Shown piece after piece: positions 13,535 through 28,015 of a DNA stretch of 64,000 nt. The position numbers were made by a program, and so were the translations under genes. The notes below the pieces were generated by a model. That model saw only the letters and a program-made list of their open reading frames with translations. It did no database searches and was not told the origin of the DNA. Source of the DNA: Lycocorax pyrrhopterus obiensis (lineage: Eukaryota; Chordata; Aves; Passeriformes; Paradisaeidae); NCBI GenBank assembly GCA_014706295.1, contig JACSVZ010000009.1, positions 35,650,268-35,714,267 of the forward strand, in the 5' to 3' direction. Position 1 is the stretch's first letter; each line of letters opens with the position of its first letter.

Positions 13535-15943
13535 GCTGATATTCACCTTTAAATTTGGGGTGCATGGTGGCTGTAGGTGATCATGTCAGTGAATTTGGAT
13601 TTGGATCCCACCTTTTTGGTACTCTTCTCCAGGCTCCTTCCAGAGCTCACTGCAACCTGCTTTGATCATAAGTGAGCAGTTGGGACTGCACAGACTGCCA
13701 GTGGTGGAGTGGGGTGGATATCCCCAAATCACCTTTCCTCACTCCAGGATAAATCTCGATTTCTTCCAATAGAATTCACAACTCCAAGGGTATCCTTGAT
13801 GCTCTCACACTTTAAAGCTCTGCTGAGGTGTAGGTTGTGTGTTTACTTACTCCCCTGCTTAGTGTAACGTTAGCTACTACACAGAAATAAATTGCAATAG
13901 AAAATCTGCATAATATTGTGTTGAAACGGTGATAAAACTATTGGAAGTATTTCACATTATCTTCTTTTTGTCTTTGCTACCAATATTTTTTGTAGAGTCT
14001 TTTTATGGACTACACTAATTATTTTCCCATATAATCCTGTGCCATCAAATAGACTAACTCATGAGCCATTCCTCTCTCTCAGTCTTTTCATACTTTCTTT
14101 TCTATGAGTCACATCAGCGACAGCAGTTAAGTAAATCAAAGTTTTTAAGACTCGGGGAAAAATTGTCATATGCTACACACAAAACCAGCTACTGTATTTC
14201 AAAGTTTTGGTTGAAGTAACAATATCAAAGGATCTCTGTCATATGGGAATCTTTTTCTCTCGCATTCCTGCACTATATACTATTAAAAGGCTTTAGGAAG
14301 TGAAGCAAAGTAAACCCAAAGTGCCAGTTTACTACTGGTGGGGAAAAAAAAAAGCAAAGTAACAGCAGACACAAACCAGAACCAAATGAATCCTTCCTGT
14401 GGATATGCCTCGTGCGTGTGTGACTGTGCCTGTGCTTTGCTTTCTCTTCTTCCTTTCCAACAACAGTCTTGAAAAAGCAAAATGTATTAGAGAATTTCTG
14501 CTCTAATTATTTTTAAGTTCTCTGATCAGCTCCCTATATCAGCAAAAGAAAATATTTCAGACCTTTCTTGCCAGTTGATTCAGGCTGTTTCTTTTCTTAC
14601 CATTTGCAGGGTGTGCTTTAAAGAGAAGTGGAGTAAAACTATTGCCGTTTATCTTTTTGCATAAATTTCAGAGGAAGAAAGTCTTTGGCTTTGCTCTGCA
14701 GGATCAGACACTTTAATTTGGGGGGAGCAGAGGATGAGTAATTTAAATTACTTTTTTTTTTCCCCCTCCATCCAGAAGAAAATGCTCCTTCACAGATGGC
14801 CTTTGCTTTTCTCCTTAGTCAATAAATCACAGGAGGCCCCAACCTAGTAAACCTGCCTTGGACCGATGCTTTATAAGCACTTTAGAGTAGTAATTAATCA
14901 GCGTGCCACTCTTCAGCACAGAGCATAAGTAATAGGGAGGGAGACAGGTAACGTTTTCTGCAACCAGCCCCTGGCAGAGCAGTGCCCTGCAAATCCTCCT
15001 TGCACAGAGGCATCTTCCTGGGGTTTGCTTTTCGACCAGAAACTGCAGAAGCCTGGCCCTGGTGGCCACTTCTCCTTCCACTCCCCATTGTCTTTTTGGG
15101 GGGTGTTTGATTGCAGCATCCCCTACGGTGATGAGGGTTTGCTCTGCTCCTCTCTTCTGCAGGAACACGTGTGTGAAACTTTGATGGCTACATGTATTGT
15201 TTTATTCCTTCACAAATACAAATTATCTATGTTTGATTGAGATATTCTTCCTCGGTGTAGTGAACTTTTACCTATATGAGGAAGGAGCAGGAATGTTTGA
15301 GAGTAATTGCTCACCAAAGTAAGTAAATTTAGCCTTTAATTAGATCCCTTCCCTTTGTTTATTTGATATTTGTGTGTTTATTTTCTTGGTTGTAAACAGA
15401 CTACTTAAACAGTGAACTGCAGGGGGAACATGCAAATATTCATGGAATAAGGTACTGGAAAAGGAGTATATGTTTTATGCCATCCATTGGTCTCAGTCAA
15501 TAGGAGTAGTATCACCTTTTGGTGTGTCTCCAGTGAAATTGCACCTTTTACCAATATCTGGTTTGATTTAGTACTGGAAGAGGAATGCAAAGATTTTAGG
15601 TTTCAGCTATTCTTTACAGTGTATTTTTCTGATGAAACAACACAAACAAAGTAGCCCTTGACAAGTCACATTTTTCCACACAGTGATCTCTTGTTAGAGA
15701 CCTGTGAGACTGCTATAATTTCCTTCCCTTTACTTTCAATGAATTCCATGCACGTGAAAGAGAAAAGGGATAGTGGAGCCCGAGTTCCTGCCCTGCGTAG
15801 GTACCCAGAGGAGGATGGAGACTTACCCTGGGATTCCTTACATTGCTCCTCTGCTATACATTAGTTTTAATCTTCCACTGAGCAAAATATAGGTTTTTGG
15901 AAGAAAAATAATGAGAGTTAGCCCTTTGGAGGCTTTATGGTAT
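13535..15943. other. Intronic sequence without recognised genes
   Basis: Ordinary intron. Overlapping minus-strand frames at 14827-15168 have no motif. T-rich and A-rich short tracts at about 14342-14353 and 14752-14765. Confidence 0.5.
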
Positions 15944-16013
15944 GGGTCAGATTTACCTTTCAGTATCCTGATGTAAAACACTGAGATCAGAGGAGTTACG
16001 CCAATGTAAAACA
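15944..16013. repeat. Possible ancient sauropsid palindromic repeat fragment
   Basis: 'gggtcagattta', 'gatgtaaaacactgagatca' and 'ggagttacgccaatgtaaaac' resemble an old repeat widespread in turtle and bird genomes, built from 'cagattctgatctcagttac' and 'accggtgtaaat' type units. The assignment is from memory of the motif and no family name is claimed. Confidence 0.35.
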
Positions 16014-17310
16014 GGTGTGCATATGCACATACACAGAAAGAGAGCTGTGTATTTCCTTTCTTTTAAAAAATATATGTAATTCAGACCTTAACCTCTATCA
16101 AAATAAACCTTTGTTGATGTTATATTGCTGCTTTCATCAGAGCTTTTATTGGCAGCGTCTCATCAAATAAAGGTGAAGAAGATCACTAGATAACCAACCT
16201 TAATTTTTGCCCAAAACAACTCCTTAGTCAGCCCATGCAAATATGATATCCAAGCACTGCAACTTCACAACAAACTTCTCTTCTGCTTAAAAATATGTGA
16301 GCATCCACAATACACTCATCCATTTCATGCAGATCACATGCACAGTTTTAGCTCTGACCTAAAATGAATTAGCTTCTATTCCCAAAGCTATATATACAGT
16401 GTTAAGTTATCTGGGGTTAATTTGCTGGAAAAAGGATTAGAAGCGAGTTAAGTTTGTGTGTCTCTGAGAAATGAAGATTTCGTCTCAGTTGTTTATGTGT
16501 AGGCATCGAAAGAAATCTGGAAGCAACAGGGTATGTGGAGGAAGAGGGAAAGGGTTACAGCCTCGAGTTTCCTGAGAAGCACAGCTTGCAGTTCTGCTGC
16601 GGAGAAGGTTTCTCCATCTGGCAAGCCTCCTGGGATGCCAGACTGGAGCAACCAGTTTGCAGGAGCTGCACGGGGGGACACCTTCCCCGGCCGTCCATCA
16701 CTGCAGCCAGCACCGTACTGGTGCCAGTGCTCTTGCTTCCACCCATCAGCCTCCCACCAGTCTGCTCTGGGGTGTGAACTGGGAGCACAGCGGGGCGTGT
16801 GTGCAGAGGTGGTGGCTGTCAAATCTCTTGGAAACGCAGGGATGCACCCTCGGTGTGCTCCAAGCAGTGTGGGTCAGTGTGTGAATGAGCCCGAGGAAAA
16901 ACATGGGAGAATTAAAGCAACTGTCAGAGCAACAAAGGGAGGTCCTTGGGCTTCTTCTTACACAGGCTAAAATTAGGGTATAGCAAATAAAAGAAGGCAT
17001 TTTTTTGTCTTTTAGTGAAACATTCCTAAACTGTGCAAAATATGGAGATGGCAGTTGCTGTGAATGTAGAGTTGCAAGCCTTTTCCCCCCGCTCCCCAAA
17101 CAGAATTTCCAGTGACATTTCGCAATAAAGGAATATGCTGAAAACCAGTTGTGCTTCAAGAAAGGGACTGCTGTAGAAAACTCAGCTCTCTCTTGAGGAG
17201 TTGCCTGCCATACCTGGAGACGAAATTCTACCACACTGTGTAAAATAGCCTCACTCTCTGCCCAAATTGCAAAGGAACCTTAACTATAGCGTTTCTGATA
17301 ATGCTTCCAT

Positions 17311-17313
<3 letters not shown>

Positions 17314-17345
<32 letters not shown>
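17314..17345. repeat. (GT)16 microsatellite
   Basis: Thirty-two bases of uninterrupted GT dinucleotide; likely length-polymorphic. Confidence 0.97.
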
Positions 17346-17346
<1 letters not shown>

Positions 17347-18799
17347 CTCTGAGGCATTCATTTGGCTGGCACATTGGAAAATGGTTAACACAGTGAATGT
17401 GGGGTGTCATTTTTGTAGTGGAGAATGTGTGCCAGAAGAATTCAACTGTAACCACTAAATATTTGCTTAAAAATAATTTTAACCATCTGGACTCCTTTTT
17501 TTCTTATTATTCTTATTCTTCTTTTGAGGTGGGGTGAGAAGGGAGTATTTTAATAGGAATGATTTGTGGTTACAAAATGAATTTGGTTAATTTGGTTACC
17601 ACCCCCATTTATATGATGACTACAAATAGTCCCTAACATCTGAAGTTTTAAAGAACCAGCAGATTTTTCTCTCTTGAGCTTCAGAAGCTGGAAACGAACT
17701 TACAAAAGACAATAAATTGTTCTTGATGGAATAAATAGTTTGTGGGGTTGCTATTGTTCCTCTTGACAATACACTAACATGTGCTAATAGAGGAAGAATT
17801 GAAGAGCTTGCGTAGTACAGGCTCTTCTGCCAGGCGAAATTTTTCCACTTTGGAGCAGGAATCAGGTTCCCTAGCTCACAGGGCAGGGAAAATGAGGGGC
17901 TGGGACTCCCGGGAGCCAGCACCTGCTGCTTGCCCTGGTGCTGGGAGGGCTTTGGGGTCCTTCCACAGCAGAACCAGCTTTGGGGGAAACTCGGAGTAAC
18001 CTGTAAACCTGTCCCTAGACAAGTCTGGTCAGAGTTTGTTTCAGAGATGGGATAACTGCGATGATTTTTCCCTGGTTGGAATAAGGATGCTTGCTAAAAG
18101 CAGGGTTGGAATATGAGTTTTCATGACTCCCGTACTCACAGGGATTTTTTTGTGTGTCTTACTTAAGAACACACACCTTGTTTCTAAATATTCAGGGTTC
18201 AGTAACAGATTTTTTGGTTCTGAATCCAGTTAAATATAGTTAAATATAGGCAGTAGTTGTACAAGTTTCTATGTTCACTGTGCCTTGCCTCAGCATATTA
18301 AATGAATGTTTTATGGAGCCTGCTATAAATACATCTGTTAAAAGATTTTTATCATACTTTGAAATGCCTGAGATTTAACTGCTACCTTTGTGCACTAATG
18401 ATATACTAGCGAATGTGCACAGGAGATAAAATAAACTCAGAGAAATAGGGAAACTTGCATGTAGTGCTCTTGTTTTAGTAGCTCTCAGAGCTACTTTTCC
18501 TCTGTTCTCTCATACGCTGCAGCACTGGCTTCATCCAACTCCTGGTACATTAGGAACAATTTAGTATCATTTCATTTAAAATATGCAAGCTTTATACCGA
18601 GAGTAAATGTGTAGCCACAAGGTAAAATTAAAAAAAAATATATTAGTCTCATCATTAAAAAAAGCCTTTAAAGTTTCCATTATCCATTATGTCAGGTAGC
18701 AAATATCTTCTCAATGTAACTCCAGACATTAAATCTGTCAAGAGGCATGCAGTAAAATAAATGTCTGGGATACCTTCATAAACAAAAATCTTATTTCCA

Positions 18800-19070
18800 T
18801 AATTCATACAGCTGGCTGGCATTTATTGGCACGTCAGGTGCAATGGGGACATTTCAGGAACATTAACATGTACAGCATCATTTGTCAACAAAGCAACAAT
18901 GTAAGCAAATCGTTCAGAACTCATACAGATTTACAGCTTTCTCTGCCAGCTGCTAATTACGGTGTGCTCTGCCTGTTTGGTATGGTCTTTTTTATTGGAA
19001 AATGACAAAGGGGTTATGGTATCCCAGTTTGGAATATAGATGCGCTTTTAGTAATAATATGAGTGGTAAT
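18800..19070. promoter_or_regulatory. Candidate intronic enhancer (motif cluster only)
   Basis: The block holds SOX-like sites ('caacaaagcaacaat', 18886-18900) and an E-box CAGCTG (18947-18952) one base before a homeodomain core TAATTA (18954-18959), within repeat-free sequence. Close bHLH and homeodomain sites are typical of developmental enhancers. Conservation cannot be judged from one sequence, so this is an inference from motif spacing. Confidence 0.25.
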
Positions 19071-22000
19071 ATGACTACACAGCCTGGAGTTTTGATCTAG
19101 TTGCACTAGTCTGATAATTGACCGGTTCTGATTGATGAAGGACAAAGAGAAATTCGCAGGGATATTTACTTACTGGTAGAAGTAACCTCTGCAAACAAAG
19201 AAATAATAAAATACCAGAGAGTCTGAAAAAGTATCCTTGCTTTAATATTGTTTTTTCTGCTGAACATGACAGGGAAAATTCAGTTCTCACTGAAAACCTG
19301 ATCTGTTTATCGAGCAGTGCTCAGCAAGCCCTATACGTTACAGACTGGCAAATACCCTTTGAACATAGCTGAATCCACTTTGATAAATAAAAATTAAACT
19401 TTCAGCATTTTAAACAACGCAAAGGTTAAATAAAAGCCGACAATGTCATCGGTAAGGGCCAAAAGATGTGTTAATGATCTGTTTTTGACATCTACTGTGT
19501 CTGTCTGTATTTCTGTCCTTTTATTTGTTTGAGAGTGTGTATTCATGAATGTATGTGTTTTTGCAAGTTAATGACAGCAAGTCAGTTCTACTTTTTATTT
19601 CCAAGCTTTGGCCAGTTTGCATTTCGATCTCATAAAAATATAATTAGTAGGGCTTTATGCTTCAGATGTATAAACTCAATATGCTTTCAGAATTATTATA
19701 CCTGTTATTCAGCCAAAGGTAAGAGGATTCTATTAGCTAAATACATATTTAGACACCTAATAAAATCCCTTATTCAGTTCTGTTTCTTAGTTTCAGTTCA
19801 CGAACAGTAACCACTATTCTGAGTTAAGATCTTGACCATTTAATTTTTAAGAAAAAAGTAATTAGACCATATTATGGATTAATCCCTTGCCAATTTTCAT
19901 TTTTAAATCAAAGTAATTTTAGACTTGGGAACTACATAATTTTATGCAGAAAAAGTATGTTTTGCCAACCTTATTAAAATCTTTAAAGACCATATTTTCT
20001 ATAGGCTTCCAAAAATTATCCCACAAAATTGTGTGGGTGCACCCATCTGTACACATGAATGGGCAACTAGGAGCATAATTATCCCCTTTTGCACATGCAA
20101 ATGGAGGTGTTTAAGCACAAATCAGCTGACCCCCAGATTCCGCTGGTGCATTTTTCTGAGCTGGCTAATAATGTTTTGTTGAATTCCATAATACAGGTTG
20201 AAACCTCAGGAAGATTTTTAGATATAATAACTTTTCTGTAAGATATCTGAAGTCCCTAAAGTCTTTTAAAAAATGTCGCTGATGCAACAGTGAAATGAGG
20301 TGTAGCTTAGTGCCAGTACTCGGGTGTCATTTTGGTTATAACGACTGTATGATTCTTTCAGTATAATAAACTCCATTGGCTCCAGCAGCGATTACTGCCT
20401 GCCACTGCTTCTCCAGAAGCAAAATACACATGTTCCTACAGGCAAAAACTACTGCACTAGGATTATAAAAAATTGACCATCAATCTAAGTCTGTATGAGC
20501 AATCACAGCCGCTTTTGGAGTTATTTTGTATTAGAAGCAATTTACCCATCTGGAGGAACAAAGATGTGTGCAAATGCTGGAGTGACTGACTTCCAGCAGA
20601 TGCTTAAAGGAAGTTAAAATCCCAACTACTTCTGAGGTGCCTGGCCTCGATTTCTGACCTGGAAATGTTCAATATGTTGAGGAGCTCTTCCAAATACTGA
20701 GGCAGCTCGCTGGTACCTTGGCTTTGTGCTCCCTACCTGCTGATGCTCGCCCCACCACCCCCAGGCAGGCTCCTTGCCCACACAGCTGCACAGGGAAAAG
20801 GGGAGCAGTCGTAAAGCTTCTGGAATGAGACATGGAAATTAGTGGCTGCATCGCCTCGGTATTGATTGCGTGAGTATTCTGGGATGGGGTGAGAAATGGG
20901 GATGAGCCTCAATCAGGGCTTTGCTGGGTGAAGGGGTGAGATGTAGGACAAGGATATGAGTTTCTTGGATGTGGGGCTGAATTGTGGCTTTGTGCTGCTA
21001 CACGGGTTTAGGGAAACAAACAATTATCACAGAGCTTAAAAACCCAAAGGTAATGACCCCTGGAATTCACATTTACCCCCAGTATGGCACCCAAATGTGA
21101 CAGCACTGCTGCAAGTCCTGATGGACAAAGACCAGTTAATGGAAAACTAACTATACTGTAATTCAAGATTATTTGAATTTACTTTATTTGTGAATTTTTT
21201 CCATTTGTCTTCATGCTTTTGTACATTTGAAGGGGGAGTTTAGGCATTCCTTGATCCATAGAGATTGCTTTTCTTCCTTTTCTTCCCTTTGATTCCACTT
21301 GCCTAATAATAATGGGCATTATCTTATATCCATATTTAATTTTATTATGTCACTCGTATTGCAAGAAAAGGATGTTCTTTTCAAACATTGTAATGCATTT
21401 AGTATTTCACTAGTCATCAGTTAAATCAATTTTTCCCTTTATTGGATCTGAATTATAAATCAACTAGTCATTGTATGGGATACTGTATATGAATGTACAG
21501 TATATCATTATGATGTATCCTATAATAATGTCTCTTAGACATGAAAACTGAAGATGGTGGTTTAAAGTGCTGAGAGAGAAAAAATTGGAAACATCTGTTA
21601 GTAGGAAGTAGAGAAGACTTTTCATTAAAGTTTGTCAAGTGTATTTGATAGGAAGAACACACTGGGCCGTATTCTGCCACCCCTTACATACACCCACCCC
21701 AGTACCCAGCCTGCTTTTTCTGTCTTGTGCAGAAAAGCCAAGATTATGGGAGACACTGAAAAGCCAGTTCTGTGCTTTGGTACAGCAGCTCAAGGAATCT
21801 GAGACCCGAGGCAGAAGGAGGATTCACAAGTTTTCAGGAAAAAGAAATATCACAATACAGTCAGTGTCTTTGTCTATGCAGGGGTAATGAGAGCTGTCCT
21901 GCTCTTATATTGAGTATGTCAGCAAGATGATGAGGAAGAAGTGGTATGGGACAGTTTTGGGCAAAAGCTCTTTTATTTCCAGTTATTCACTATTTGCAAG

Positions 22001-25000
22001 AAGAGGAAGCCTTAAAAAAAATATAAAATAAAAATTGAGGAATGCAAAGTTGAGTTAATTGGAGGCTTCTAGTGAGCAGATACATCTCCCAGGATACTGT
22101 GAACAAGCTAGGGAATGAAAAAAACCAAAATAGAGGAAAAATGGTTAAAAACTTCTGGAATTTTATCTGAATTGTACAGGAATCCATGAAAGCAGACGTG
22201 CACTATCTACTTAAGAAAACCCCACCAAGCCATTTCACACTCACACCGGTTCAACTCCTTGGGCTGGTGTCAGCAGCAAGAATTTTGGCAGTGCCAAACT
22301 GGTGGGTTACAGCTCTGTCTCTGCAAACCCAACCAGGGTGCAGCTGCTGCTGGCACCGCCTCACAGCCTTGTCCCAGGGCTGGAAGTGTGGCACAACAGC
22401 TACATGTTCATCTCATCCCTACATCATTTTTGCACACTGCCAAAGGCACTTTTGCACGTTCCTCACTTTAGAACTCCTCAGGCACAAAGTGAAATACCCT
22501 CTGCACCCGCAGCACAGACCTCTCCTCTGCCTGGTGCAACAGTTTAAAAGCCAATATCTCACCTTGCCTTTGCAATTTTTTCCCATTTCTGCCTGCTCCC
22601 AGTGGTCTCTGAGCCCCGCCGTTTCCATGATGATATACAGAACTATAAAATCAGATGCAGCAGTCACAAGGGCCCAGTGCGAATTACCCCCCGAGTCAAT
22701 AGAAAACAGAATATTGCTTATTGATTTGGTCTAGCCTGTTGTGTGGTCGATGGAGAACAAACTAATACAAATAAAATGAATCAATTGGAATCTGGCTGTG
22801 GACCTCGGTGAGTCACATGAAGTGGGTTTCTGATATCCTTTATCATCACGCACAGCCAGTGAAACAAGAGCGCTACTGTCTTCTGCTGGCGCGGAGAGTT
22901 ACCTCGGGCTATACTGAAAACTGCTTTTTTCTTATTTTTAGACCTGAATCAGCCCATGCCAGCAAATGTATTCTTGTGAATACAGATCCGACTTTGTTGT
23001 AATGCCCATGGGAAGGCGGTAGTGTAACCTGTTTGGATGCAGCTGCAGACCACCTGTAGAGAAAGTCAAATTAGGGAGAGACCCCACTGTTCTTTGCATT
23101 AATGCTTTTTGTGTTGTGGCCTGAATCCCCCTCCCTCCCCCTTCAATGTATCTTTCTCAACTGGGGAGATGGAGAGCACATTTTAAGACCTTCTGTCCAT
23201 TTAAGGCATCTTGTGATTGAAAGAAGATTTGAAAGACTGTAAAATCTCCCCAGTCACCAATGAGCAATGGTGTGCGAGGAGCCTTAATACTTTTAGGATG
23301 ACTTTTCCGCCTGGTCTTGCAGGTTTGGGAGGTGTTCGCTTTGTGGAAAGGGCTTAAAGGGCACATTTTTATCTCCTTCAAGTAAACTGCATGTTAGGAA
23401 AGTCTCCTAGCTTTGGAATGGAAAAGTGGTTGTCAAGAAGTAAAGCCCTAACTTGCCACACTTTTTGTCCCATTGTTTCTAAATAAAAGATGGGCAAACA
23501 AAAGGAAATGGCTCAAGTCTAAATGCAGTGCCTGTGTATCCTGAGTATCCACATATAAACAGGCACAATCTCACTGATCTTAACCACACTGAAAGTCCCT
23601 TTCACTACAGATTTGTCTATGTTCAGGACCCAGGGATAGTTAAGCGTGCAAACAACTGGTTTGAGATTGCATGTCCTCGGTATGAGAAGTAGTTTTAGTT
23701 AGTTTGGTTAGTTCTCCTGTTCTCTCAGCTGCAACTGCCAACGCTGCTGGTGTCTGTAGCTTCTCAGCAGATTAAGCTTTTATTCCTTTACCAGGTAGCA
23801 TTTTGTTGCATAGCAATGCAGTATTCTACCTTATGTCACATAAAAACTGCCTGCAATGAAAATTTCATGTCATTTCTACTTTTCACCCCATTTCTTCACA
23901 GATGAATCCCACTGTTTTACTAATCGTTGACGTACTAGTTAACACAGGCAGAGTTTGTAGATGGAGGTAATGTCATCAAGCGTTGCCTCATTTTAAATTC
24001 CTTCCTCTCGCTGGTGATATCAATGTTCACTGCAAAGACACTGATGATACTGAATTTAATTGGTATTTATGTGTAGGGTCATGTGTACTCTCAAAGAAGT
24101 TTCTGTGTAACTTTTCCCTAATTGAAATTAGATTGAAGTGTTGCTGTGTACACTGCGACTTAATGGTGACGACGTTGAGCCAGCTTCGGCGCTCAGATGC
24201 ATGGCACGCATCCCAAGAAATCTGCTATGATGCTCCCACATACATCTATGCATATTTTTATGGTACAAGAGACATAAGGTGTGGAAAAGGAGCAGTCTCT
24301 TTAAGGGGGATGTGGCAACCCTATCTGCCAGTCATCTTGCCTCTGCTGTTCTATTCCTTTTACAGCCATTCTGCCTGGCTGGTAGCTATAACATCTTTAC
24401 ATACGTGTTTAATGGCTGCTCGGTGATTAAAACCCAGGGGAAAGGGAAGGGACATGGGAGGCATGGACTGGCAGCACTGGTCCTATGTGGAAATGCTTTT
24501 TGGTCTGATTTGGGGGTGTATTTTTCACCACCTCATGTTTTAAATAACATAATATATGAGCAACCTGGTCTGAAAACCATTTTGGGACTTGGTCTGAGGC
24601 TCACAGCTGCTGTGCAGTGTGAAGGGCCAGTGCTGATATTGGCTATAACAAAATATCACCATTAAATCCTTATTTTGCACCTTATTTTGACTCCAGACCA
24701 GTGCACCCTCTCCTCCCTAACGCTTGTGGAGAGTACAGAAAAGTGAATTCTCACTGGTAGAAGTGTTTTGACTGGGAGTTTAATTTATAGCCGCTCATAG
24801 AATTGCAGTGTGTAATAAGCAATGTCCTTGAACATTTTTCATGTGCTTCTAAGTGACTCTTTAAAAAACATTGGTTTCCCTTGTAAAAATCATTAAACTT
24901 GTTAAGGAAGAAGCAGTAGTCTGGGTTAGTAGTCATCCCAGTGCTTTAAATACTAGTGGATAATTAGTGACATGAATAAATTAAATATATTTCAGGTATA

Positions 25001-27341
25001 AAGTTGAGGAAAATCACGAAATATTAGCAAAGCTCCAAAATCAAACTACTTTGTGTCGTATGCTGTTTTAATGACTGTGGTGTATAAATGTGCATAATTC
25101 CAAAGAGATCACATGTTTCACATGGTAAAAATTACTGTGACATAAAATATATATTTTCTTAAAAAGTACTTGTAATATCAAAAGGACTGTGAAGTATTAG
25201 CCGTTTAATACAAATTTATCTTTTCTTGCAGATGATTACATTTTCATTTTAATTGCTCACATTTTCGGTTCTGATCTTAATGTTTTATAGTAGTGAAGAC
25301 ATGCCACAAAGAAAGAAAAAAAAAAAGATTTTATTTGTTAGTTAACAGTCTTCAGAAGTCCTAATTTGGCCAATGTGTTCTGCTGCAAAGTCTTGGAATG
25401 CTGTCTTGCAGTTTCAAAAGTGATCTTATTTGGCTTCCCAGAAACTATTATGCCTGGAGGATGCCATGAGAACAAGGGCTGCCTTGTTAACAAGTAGAAA
25501 ACTCTCAAAAACAAGATAGGATCCTGATATAAATCATAATTTAGATGCACAGAGCTATGTTCACAACCACAGTAATGTAATTCATTTACATCTAGTTATT
25601 ACTTATCTCCACCCGAACTCCGAAGTTCAGGAATGCAGCTGCCTTGTGCCTTGTGACTCGTGGGGGTTAGGGAAGAATGACATCACCAAATTTAAGCACA
25701 TTACCACGCTGACATAGTGGCACCTTGTTTTCCCTTCCGCGGAAAGAGCGGGGATTGTGTGCTACCCCCCATTCTCCCAAAGAATACCTTTTTTCCCCTT
25801 TCAAGCAGCTGCTATATGAAGGGTTGCAAATGTCACTTCAACTAATGATGAATGATGCTTGACCCTTGGACCTGTTACTATGAATTTTATGCAATGCTAA
25901 ATTAATATGAAAGATCTCTGCTAGAAGACTTCAGCTATTATGCATGCAGCATAAATGATATGTTAAACAATCCAAATTTTTTTCTCATAACCATGGTAAA
26001 ATGCAGAGCTGTTTTAACGTTTTTTGATGTGTATTTCCACTTCAGATTAGTATCTTTTCTTTCTAAAAATATTTTTGGTAAGCAAATCAGTTTGCGAAAA
26101 ACATTGTCAAAAGGGCAACTGGCCCACATGTCTTTGTTGTTCACGTTTGAATATAATTAATTATGTAAAGCAATAGTTAGTGGGAGCTTAACAATTAGTA
26201 GAGTCTGTCAAATAGTCACACGGAAATTACTAACTAATTGAACTACTGGTCTTTTATTGTTTCAGGAAGCAGGACAGAGTGTCATTCCTTTATCTCTTAA
26301 ATTCATTATTATCGCATATCGCAATTTTCGAGCAATATATGCTTCCTCGTAGATTAATACATAAATAACCTTCCCGGTAATGCCACTGTGGGCAAAAGTG
26401 TTTGAAATAAAACCACCTGTTTTAATTAGTATTCAGATTCATGCTGTTAAAAAATGGTAATCCTCTTGCAGTTATATGACATTTTTAAAGCTTTGAATTT
26501 CCATCTGTATCTTATATTATGATGTTTCAGGATTGTCGTGAGTTAATTATGTTAACTTTGGAAACATTGCTTGCATTTAGAATGAAAAATTTCAGCTTGA
26601 ATAGCCAGGAAAGCAGATGCTATCTTTCTTGTCAACTGCTTTGTTGTGTGATGCCTTGAAACTTTTTTGTAAGATTCTGTCTCCAAAAGGAAGTATAAAT
26701 CTCCATTTATTTGAAATGTTGCTCTAATCTAATCAATATTTTAATATATTTCTCACGGGAGGGACCTGAATGCATCTCAAGGAACCAAAGACATGAAAAT
26801 CTCTTATTTTATGTTGAAATCCTCTTGTTATTACAAGTCCATTCACAGGACTAATTTGTAGAACAGGAAAAATCCATGTACTATAAAGTTCTAAAATTGT
26901 TTGGAAGCATACCCTTGCCCTACTGTAATATATGCCTGCAAGTTGAGGTGGAATGAGAGGAATTGGAAACATTACAATTGGGATACACATCCAGATACAC
27001 CCTGGAAAAGAGAAAGGGAGGCACAAATCAATGGGCAACGCGCCAAATCTGCTCTGGGTTCTACCACAGAGCAAATGAAAATGCAAAACTTGGATGTGCA
27101 CTTGAGGCAAAGGGAAAGGTGTGAGGTGAGCAAGGATTTGGTGGATGCAGGAGACGCTGCTGTCTCCTCCTTACACGTGAGGCTGTGAGGCTGTGTGGGA
27201 AATGCAAAACATCGTGATGCGAGTCACCCGAATTTCATCGCACCCCTTCCCTGCCAAGGAGGAGCCATGAGCACTGCCAGGCGTGTTTACGTGTGCCCCG
27301 GGGTGTTTATGCATCTCCTGAGGCTCAGTGGGAGAAAGTAC

Positions 27342-27365
27342 GGAATTGCACGTGGAATTGCACGT
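27342..27365. repeat. 12-bp tandem duplication
   Basis: The unit GGAATTGCACGT occurs twice without a mismatch, ending in CACGT each time. Confidence 0.9.
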
Positions 27366-27960
27366 AGCAGGTTGGATGGAGATATTATTTCAAGCCCACA
27401 CGGGCTCCAAAATTCCAACCTTTCAGTCAAAAAGACCTGGGCAAGGTCTCAAACGTTGCTGTCTACGCAGCTCTGTATCCCACCACTCATGTGATTCCGT
27501 GGATTTCATGAACACAGGCTTGATCAGACACTTTGGGCTTCCACATCTGCAAAAGCATCCTATTCCTCGAATGAAAGTTATTTTTGCTGTCACAAAAATG
27601 TCAATGTTTGTAAGCCAGCACTCTGCAAGAGAAGCTGAAACGTGCAGGATAACCCACGCCTGGATCAGGACATGATACCCTGGCGTGGCGTCAGAGTGGA
27701 TGGAACCCTGAAGCTGATGAATTTGTATGAGAAAAGTGCACTTAGCCAGAATCTTCCATATTCAGGGTAACATGTGATTCCAAAACGCATAAAAATATTT
27801 GAAAATTCATGTTATTATTAGCACTATTATTATCAAAGGACATTTCGTTAGCATTTGAAAGTCCTTCAGTGCACTTGAAGATATATTTGTTTTAGCAACT
27901 TATATAATCCCCCCTGTTTAAAGTTTTGTTTTAAACACATACAATTATCATCTCATATGC

Positions 27961-28015
27961 CCTGATTCAGTAAGCACTTAGAAGCATTCCTATCTTTAAC
28001 AGCATAGCTAGTCCC
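27961..28015. repeat. Possible ancient sauropsid repeat fragment
   Basis: 'cctgattcagtaagcactta', 'gaagcattcctatcttta' and 'agctagtccca' match in order the old repeat family that begins 'cctgatccagcaaagcactt' and continues to 'agtcccattgaagtcaatgg'. Diverged; the family name is not certain. Confidence 0.4.

Larger units (their letters stand above)
16014..27960. other. Intronic sequence, mostly featureless
   Basis: No exon, RNA gene or CR1 copy recognised. The GC-richer 16500-16980 stretch has several overlapping frames on both strands (up to 162 codons) without any motif. Notable subregions are a GT microsatellite, a transcription-factor-site cluster near 18.8-19.1 kb and a 12-bp tandem duplication at 27342, listed separately. 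A 10-bp unit 'ttaaatatag' is duplicated at 18230-18249. Confidence 0.5.

Noticed and set aside
16533..17234. Cluster of overlapping frames on both strands (77-162 codons)
   Set aside because: Several frames are open at once in a GC-richer patch, with no motif and no splice context.
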